Source of the DNA: Aquabacterium olei
GTDB taxonomy: Bacteria > Pseudomonadota > Gammaproteobacteria > Burkholderiales > Burkholderiaceae_C
DNA length: 64,000 bases
Direction of reading: 5' to 3'
Assembly (NCBI RefSeq): GCF_003100395.1
Contig: NZ_CP029210.1
Coordinates: 1,488,001 to 1,552,000, forward strand
Shown here: in pieces, positions 59,691 through 64,000 of the stretch
Numbering within the stretch: the first letter of the stretch is position 1
How the letters are laid out: every line of letters begins with the position of its first letter
Made by a program: the position numbers and the translations under genes
Notes under the pieces: generated by a model
What the model was told of the DNA's origin: nothing
Seen by the model: only the letters and a program-made list of their open reading frames with translations
Databases searched by the model: none

Positions 59691-59929
59691 CCGAACACGC
59701 CCATCAGCACGATGCCGATGGTCACAACCCCGCCGAGCACCAGCATTGCGCCGGCCAGGGTGAGCACCACGCCAACCAGGCCGGCCAGCAGGCGCACAAG
59801 GTACTGGCCAGGCGTCATCGGTGCCGCGGCCGGCGTCACTGGCCGGATGCGCGGGTACTGCACAAAGCTGAAACGGTCAGCTGCCCATTCATGTGCGCGC
59901 TGCGCAGCGCGCCCCATCCAACTACTCAT
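59687..59929 (-). CDS. Small membrane protein in reverse orientation within the tail module
   Basis: The only leftward gene in the late region. It fills the 250-base gap between two rightward tail genes almost exactly. An 80-residue protein starting MSSWMGRAAQRAHEWAADRF, then a polar stretch and one long or two short hydrophobic helices (LLAGLVGVVLTLAGAMLVLGG and VVTIGIVLMGVFG) at the C-terminus. A start at 59959 would extend it by ten residues. No family recognised; it could be an accessory gene expressed in the lysogen. Confidence 0.55.
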   Translation of the reverse strand: MSSWMGRAAQRAHEWAADRFSFVQYPRIRPVTPAAAPMTPGQYLVRLLAGLVGVVLTLAGAMLVLGGVVTIGIVLMGVFG

Positions 59930-59940
59930 GGCGGTGTCCA

Positions 59941-61788
59941 ATGTTTGAAGCCTATGCAATCGGCGTCCGGCTGTCCCTCATCAACAACGTCACCTCCGGG
60001 CTGACCTCGATCATCGGCCAGTTCCAGACGTTCAACAGCCACCTTAATGGTTCGCAGCGTCAGCTGTCGCAGATTGAAAGTCAACTGTTGCGAATCTCTC
60101 GCCTGACTGTTGCCGGCGGCGCGCTGGCTGCTGTCGGGGGCTTCGGGCTCGGTCTGTTCAAGGGTCCGCTGGACGCGGCACGCGAGTATGAAACGGCCTA
60201 CGCCCGATTCAAGACCCTGAACCTGGGTGATGCCGTAAACCAACAGGCCGACAGCTTCGCCCGCGGCGCCAACAAGTTCGGCACCAGCGCGGCGCAGATG
60301 ATGGACACGTTCCGCGAGTCCTATGCGTTCTTTGGCAACATGAGCCAGGCGCAGTTTGCCGCCGGCAAGATCGGTGAGCTGAACGCGGCCAACGCGGTGC
60401 TGTTCGGTGGGCGCGTCAGCGCCATCGACGGCGCCGCCACCAAGTCGCTGATGCGCTTCGCCGACATGCGCGGCGCAACGAACAGCCCGGAAGACTTCTT
60501 CAAGACGCTCAACCTGGCGCAGCGCATGGTCACCGGCTCCGGCGGCTCGCTCAAGTTCAACGACCTTGAGGCGTTCGCAAAAACCGGCGGCACCGCGTTC
60601 AAGTCGCTGTCTGATGAGGGTATCGTGCACCTGGGCTCGGCCATGCAGGAAATGGGCGGCTCGCGCACCGGCACGGCGCTGATGACCATGTACCAGAACC
60701 TCGTCGCCGGCCGCGCAACGAAGCAGGCCCAGCACGCGCTGGCCAACCTGGGGCTGGCCAACCTTGAGCAGATCAAGATTGGCGAGGTGGGCGGCAAGAC
60801 GCAGACGCGCATGGTCACCAACGTGAACCCCGAGTTTCTGGCGCTGATGCGCACGGACCCGGTGATGGCGCTGTCCAAGTACATGATGCCCGCCATCAAC
60901 AGCAAGCTGGGGCTCAAGGCGTCCGACGACACCGAGAAGGCCGACCAGCTGCGCGCCAAGATCATCAACGATCTGTTCTCTGACCGCACCGGCTCCAACC
61001 TGGCCACGGGCGTGGCGCTGCAGATGGTGCAGGTGATGCGGGATTCCAAATTCATCCAGCAGGCCATGGGCGTGGACAAGACCATTGGCGCCGCAAAGAA
61101 GACCACCGACGGCCAGATGGCTGACCTGACGGCCAAGTGGCGCGACACGCAGAAAGAGCTGGGCCTGGTCGTGCTGCCCATCGCCATCAAGGCGGCCGAG
61201 AAGCTGCGCGACACGCTGCAGAGCCTGACCGACTTTGCGCGGGAGCATCCCAAGCTGACGAAGGCCATCGCGCTGTCGCTGGCCGTTGTGTCGGGCCTGG
61301 CCATGGTCGGCGGCGGCCTGCTGCTGATGCAGGGCGGCCTGATGGCGGTGCGCCTGGCGCTGGGCGCTGGAACCGCATCGACGCTGGGCGCGCTGCTGAC
61401 TGGCGCCGCGTCCGGCCTGGGCCTGATCGCGGCCAAGGCGGGTTTGCTCGCCGGGGCTGGGTATGTGGGCTACAAGGCCGGCACCTGGCTCAACGACAAC
61501 GTGGTGAACCCCGGCGTTGAGTGGCTTTCAGGCCAGAAGGGGCAGACCCTCGGCGGCTGGGTCTACGACGCCACGCACAGCGACCCCATGGCCAAGCCCG
61601 ATCGCTTCGTGCGAGGCGGCGGCGGCCGGCCCGTGCAGGTGTCCACACAGATCAACCTCGACGGCCGCAAGGTGGCTTCCGTCGTCACCAAGCACCAGGC
61701 CAACGAGGCATCCCGCCCGTTCGCATCTGCCGGTGGCTTCGACCCCAACCAGGGCCTGGCCCCGCTCGCCCTCTCCAACCTGCGATAA
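59941..61788 (+). CDS. Tail tape measure protein
   Basis: Sets tail length. Starts at Met 59941 (MFEAYAIGVRLSLINNVTSG). The 615-residue chain is helical with N-terminal coiled regions (QLSQIESQLLRISRLTVAGG), a central helical body and C-terminal hydrophobic, glycine-rich membrane-like segments (AMVGGGLLLMQGGLMAVRLA, LIAAKAGLLAGAGYVGYKAG) used for channel formation at injection. It is rather short, which predicts a short tail for a myovirus-type phage. Confidence 0.87.
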   Translation: MFEAYAIGVRLSLINNVTSGLTSIIGQFQTFNSHLNGSQRQLSQIESQLLRISRLTVAGGALAAVGGFGLGLFKGPLDAAREYETAYARFKTLNLGDAVNQQADSFARGANKFGTSAAQMMDTFRESYAFFGNMSQAQFAAGKIGELNAANAVLFGGRVSAIDGAATKSLMRFADMRGATNSPEDFFKTLNLAQRMVTGSGGSLKFNDLEAFAKTGGTAFKSLSDEGIVHLGSAMQEMGGSRTGTALMTMYQNLVAGRATKQAQHALANLGLANLEQIKIGEVGGKTQTRMVTNVNPEFLALMRTDPVMALSKYMMPAINSKLGLKASDDTEKADQLRAKIINDLFSDRTGSNLATGVALQMVQVMRDSKFIQQAMGVDKTIGAAKKTTDGQMADLTAKWRDTQKELGLVVLPIAIKAAEKLRDTLQSLTDFAREHPKLTKAIALSLAVVSGLAMVGGGLLLMQGGLMAVRLALGAGTASTLGALLTGAASGLGLIAAKAGLLAGAGYVGYKAGTWLNDNVVNPGVEWLSGQKGQTLGGWVYDATHSDPMAKPDRFVRGGGGRPVQVSTQINLDGRKVASVVTKHQANEASRPFASAGGFDPNQGLAPLALSNLR

Positions 61789-61791
61789 GCC

Positions 61792-62748
61792 ATGCAACCA
61801 TCCACCACGCTGACGCTGGGAGACTTCACGTTTTCCGGCACCGAAATCCCCGAGCGCCTGCCGTTCGGTGGTGACCAGGCGCTGGTCGTGCACCGACTGG
61901 TGGGCGGCAAGCGGATCATCGACGCCATGGGCCCCGACCCTGCCCCCGTGGACTGGTCCGGGGTGCTGTTCGGCGCCGATGCGCTCAAGCGCGCCCGCTA
62001 CCTCGACAACCTGCGCATGCGCGGCACCCCGCTGACGCTGGCGTGGTCCGAGCTGCGCTACACCGTCATCGTTCGCTCGTTCCGCGCATCCTTTGAGCTG
62101 GCCTACAACATCCCCTACAGCATCAGCTGCGAGGTGGTGAGCTTCGACAGTCAGCCGGTGACGTCGGCGCCTTCTGCCGGCGTGGATGTGTGGGTGCAGC
62201 AGGACGCACAAGCGGCCGGCAACCTGGCCGACGCCATCGGGGACAGCAAGCTGTCCGAGCTGGTGGCCGCCATGCAGTCGGCGACCGCGGCTGTTTCCAA
62301 CTTCGCCACAGCGAGCCAGGCGGCCATCAACTCGGTGCTGGTCCCCGTGCAGGCCGTCCAGTCTGCTGCGCAAACCATGCTGGCCACCGCGGCCAACACG
62401 ATCAACAGCGTGGCGACGGTCGGCGGGATCCTGCCGAACAACCCCGTGGCGGCGCAGGCCGCACGACTCACGGGGCAAGTGGCCGCCATGACGCAGGCGC
62501 CGCTGCTGCTGCAGCTCAGTTCGACAGTGGGGCGCATCGCTGCCAACGTCGGCCAGGCGCGCAGCGGATCCACCACCACGGTGGCCGGCGGCAACCTGTT
62601 CGACCTGGCGGCCGACGCATACGGTGACGCATCCGAATGGTCGACCATCGCCCGCGCCAATGGCCTGACTGACCCGATGCTGTCGGGGGTGTCCACGCTG
62701 TCGCTGCCGGCCGAGCCGGATGGCATGGGAGGGGTGACCAATGTCTGA
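61792..62748 (+). CDS. Baseplate or tail protein with LysM-like end
   Basis: A 318-residue protein after the tape measure. The N-terminal domain (LTLGDFTFSGTEIPERLPFG, DALKRARYLDNLRMRG) resembles DNA-circularisation/initiator proteins of myoviruses (Mu N-like). A long helical middle (LSELVAAMQSATAAVSNFAT) follows, and the end, GNLFDLAADAYGDASEWSTI and ANGLTDPMLSG, is a LysM-like domain. Together these fit a baseplate initiator at the tail tip. Its stop overlaps the next start by eight bases. Confidence 0.72.
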   Translation: MQPSTTLTLGDFTFSGTEIPERLPFGGDQALVVHRLVGGKRIIDAMGPDPAPVDWSGVLFGADALKRARYLDNLRMRGTPLTLAWSELRYTVIVRSFRASFELAYNIPYSISCEVVSFDSQPVTSAPSAGVDVWVQQDAQAAGNLADAIGDSKLSELVAAMQSATAAVSNFATASQAAINSVLVPVQAVQSAAQTMLATAANTINSVATVGGILPNNPVAAQAARLTGQVAAMTQAPLLLQLSSTVGRIAANVGQARSGSTTTVAGGNLFDLAADAYGDASEWSTIARANGLTDPMLSGVSTLSLPAEPDGMGGVTNV

Positions 62749-63847
62749 CCTGAACACCCAGCCGACGCCGGTTGCGCGCCAGCCCCGTGGGGCCGTGCTG
62801 GTCAATGATGTGCTGGTGCCCTGGGAGTCTTTCGAGGTCACCAACAACACCACATTTGATGCCGACGAGTTCCGCGTGTGGCTCCCGCTGTCGTCCCTGC
62901 CGGCCGAGCTGCCGGTGGACACGCTGGCCAGCGGCAAGAGCCTGCGCGTGCAGGTGCGCGCCGGCATCGGTGCCGACAAGTCGGTGGCGCAGCTGCAGCA
63001 CCTCATCACCGGCCGCGCCGATGACGTCAGCGTGGACTATGCCCGCGGCATGGTGGAGCTGTCGGGCCGGGACTTCACCGGCCTGTTCATCGACCGCAAG
63101 ACCACGGAGAAGTTCGCCAACATGACGGCCGGCGCCATTGCTCGCGTGCTGGCCGCTCGCGTGGGCCTGCTGCCCGTGGTGAAGGACACCGCGAAGCTGG
63201 TGGGCAGCTACTACGCCATCGACCACGCGCTGATGACGCGAGAGGTGAGCGAATGGGATCTGCTGACCTGGCTCGCCCGGCAAGAGGGCTTTGCGGTCTA
63301 CGTGTCCGGCAGTGAGCTGCATTTCGAGCCCAAGCCGTCCGAGAAGGGGGCGCCCTATGTGCTGCAGTGGACGCCACCGGCCGACGGGGCGCCCTCGTTC
63401 ACCGGCATGGATCTTCGGCTGTCGCGCAACCTCACGGTGGCCCGCGACGTGACCGTGACCGTGCGCAGTTGGTCGGCCAAGGGCAAGAAGGTCGTTGAGG
63501 CCACCTACCCGAAGGGCAAGCACAAGGGGGCGGCTGCGGGCACCAGCGGCGCATCGCAGCCAGATGGCTACGTGCGCAACATCCCCGGCCTGACGCATGA
63601 GCAGGCGATCCAGCGCGCCCAAGCCATCCACGCAGAAATCACGGCCCACGAAATGAAGCTGGACGTGACCCTGCCCGCCGACGAGCTTCTGACAACGACG
63701 GTGCCTGTTGCCTTGCGCGGCACCGGCACCGCCTTCGACCAGACCTATTACCCGGAGTCGATCACGCGGCGCATGAGCATGACGGACGGCTACCTCATGA
63801 CCTTGCGCGCCAAGAACCGCTCCCCTGACAACGAGGTGACCCTGTGA
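62741..63847 (+). CDS. Baseplate hub protein (gpD/gp27-like)
   Basis: Central hub on which the spike sits, of the late-control-D/Mu P family. 368 residues. Diagnostic parts: AVLVNDVLVPWESFEVTNNT, VQVRAGIGADKSVAQLQHLI, VELSGRDFTGLFIDRKTTEK and the middle domain REVSEWDLLTWLARQEGFAV. The last part holds YVRNIPGLTHEQAIQRAQA. It is followed at once by a spike-like gene (GTGA overlap). Confidence 0.82.
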   Translation: MSDLNTQPTPVARQPRGAVLVNDVLVPWESFEVTNNTTFDADEFRVWLPLSSLPAELPVDTLASGKSLRVQVRAGIGADKSVAQLQHLITGRADDVSVDYARGMVELSGRDFTGLFIDRKTTEKFANMTAGAIARVLAARVGLLPVVKDTAKLVGSYYAIDHALMTREVSEWDLLTWLARQEGFAVYVSGSELHFEPKPSEKGAPYVLQWTPPADGAPSFTGMDLRLSRNLTVARDVTVTVRSWSAKGKKVVEATYPKGKHKGAAAGTSGASQPDGYVRNIPGLTHEQAIQRAQAIHAEITAHEMKLDVTLPADELLTTTVPVALRGTGTAFDQTYYPESITRRMSMTDGYLMTLRAKNRSPDNEVTL

Positions 63848-64000
63848 AACAACTGTTGAACACGATGCGGCTGCAGGCCCTGATGGCCAACGCCGGCCGC
63901 GGCGTCACGCGCCTGGGCACCGTGACCAGCTACAACCCCAACGACTACAGCGTGAAGGTCAGCCTTCAACCGGAGGGCGTGGAAACCGGCTGGATCCCGC
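63844..64000 (+). CDS. Baseplate assembly/spike protein V-like (cut off at window end)
   Basis: Starts at GTG 63844, overlapping the hub stop. Only 52 residues are visible: MKQLLNTMRLQALMANAGRG followed by RLGTVTSYNPNDYSVKVSLQ, the OB-fold start of gpV/Mu gp45 spike proteins. The rest lies outside the window. Confidence 0.72.
   Translation, partial: MKQLLNTMRLQALMANAGRGVTRLGTVTSYNPNDYSVKVSLQPEGVETGWIP

Larger units (their letters stand above)
27093..64000. mobile_element. Contractile-tailed prophage, left part (right end outside window)
   Basis: Everything after tRNA-His reads as one temperate phage: integrase, leftward early and replication region, divergent repressor genes, then rightward terminase, head, sheath, tube and baseplate genes. 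The left boundary is inferred from the tRNA next to the integrase. The right boundary, lysis genes and tail fibres lie beyond the window. The genes visible look intact, with no insertion sequence or obvious disruption. Confidence 0.93.

Noticed and set aside
45131..64000. Tailocin (R-type pyocin-like particle) instead of a phage
   Set aside because: Terminase, portal, scaffold and major capsid genes are all present and look intact, together with integrase and replication genes.

Overview
The window is high-GC DNA (by eye about two thirds G+C) from a betaproteobacterium, most likely of the order Burkholderiales. The evidence is the gene content and order: rimP-nusA-infB-rbfA-truB, an EF-P with arginine at position 32 next to its EarP rhamnosyltransferase, uvrC-pgsA, and hupB-tRNA-ppiD. 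I cannot name the genus. It has two parts: about 27 kb of host chromosome, then about 37 kb of a prophage that runs off the right edge.

Host part, 1-27092. A peptide ABC importer comes first (two permeases and a fused double ATPase; the 5' end of the first permease and any binding protein lie outside). Then a DUF4404 protein and fabI on the minus strand, the translation/transcription operon rimP-nusA-infB-rbfA-truB, typA, a 3-hydroxyisobutyryl-CoA hydrolase, dusA, two tandem REC-GGDEF regulators (minus), efp and earP (minus), uvrC with a small lipoprotein, pgsA, hupB, tRNA-Val(TAC), ppiD and tRNA-His(GTG).

Prophage, about 27093 to the edge. An integrase faces the tRNA-His gene. A long leftward early region (44645 to 27239) holds tightly overlapping small genes: integrase, a Gp157-family protein, a MazG-like protein, a single-strand DNA-binding protein with a DDDIPF tail, an AAA ATPase resembling Sak4 recombinases, nucleases, a lambda-P-like protein, and an initiator gene with iterons inside it. 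A rightward repressor-like gene at 38821 faces a Cro/CII-like gene at 38212. Further leftward genes (44645-39842) include a MoxR/CobS-type AAA+ ATPase paired with a VWA-like protein. From 45131 transcription is rightward: a PAPS-reductase-like protein, tRNA-Trp(CCA) with a neighbouring tRNA-like sequence, terminase, portal, scaffold, major capsid protein, tail sheath, tube, frameshifted tail chaperone, tape measure and baseplate genes. The sheath makes this a contractile-tailed (myovirus-type) phage. Terminase, portal and capsid genes argue against a tailocin. Lysis genes, most of the baseplate, tail fibres and the right attachment site must lie beyond the window.

Two repeat systems tie the early region together. 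One is a family of about eleven operator-like 17-bp half-palindromes (GYWWCCC-N3-GGGWWGC) at four control loci. The other is a recurring leader, a GC-rich hairpin followed by ACAACCGGAGAA and a start codon, in front of about ten early genes.
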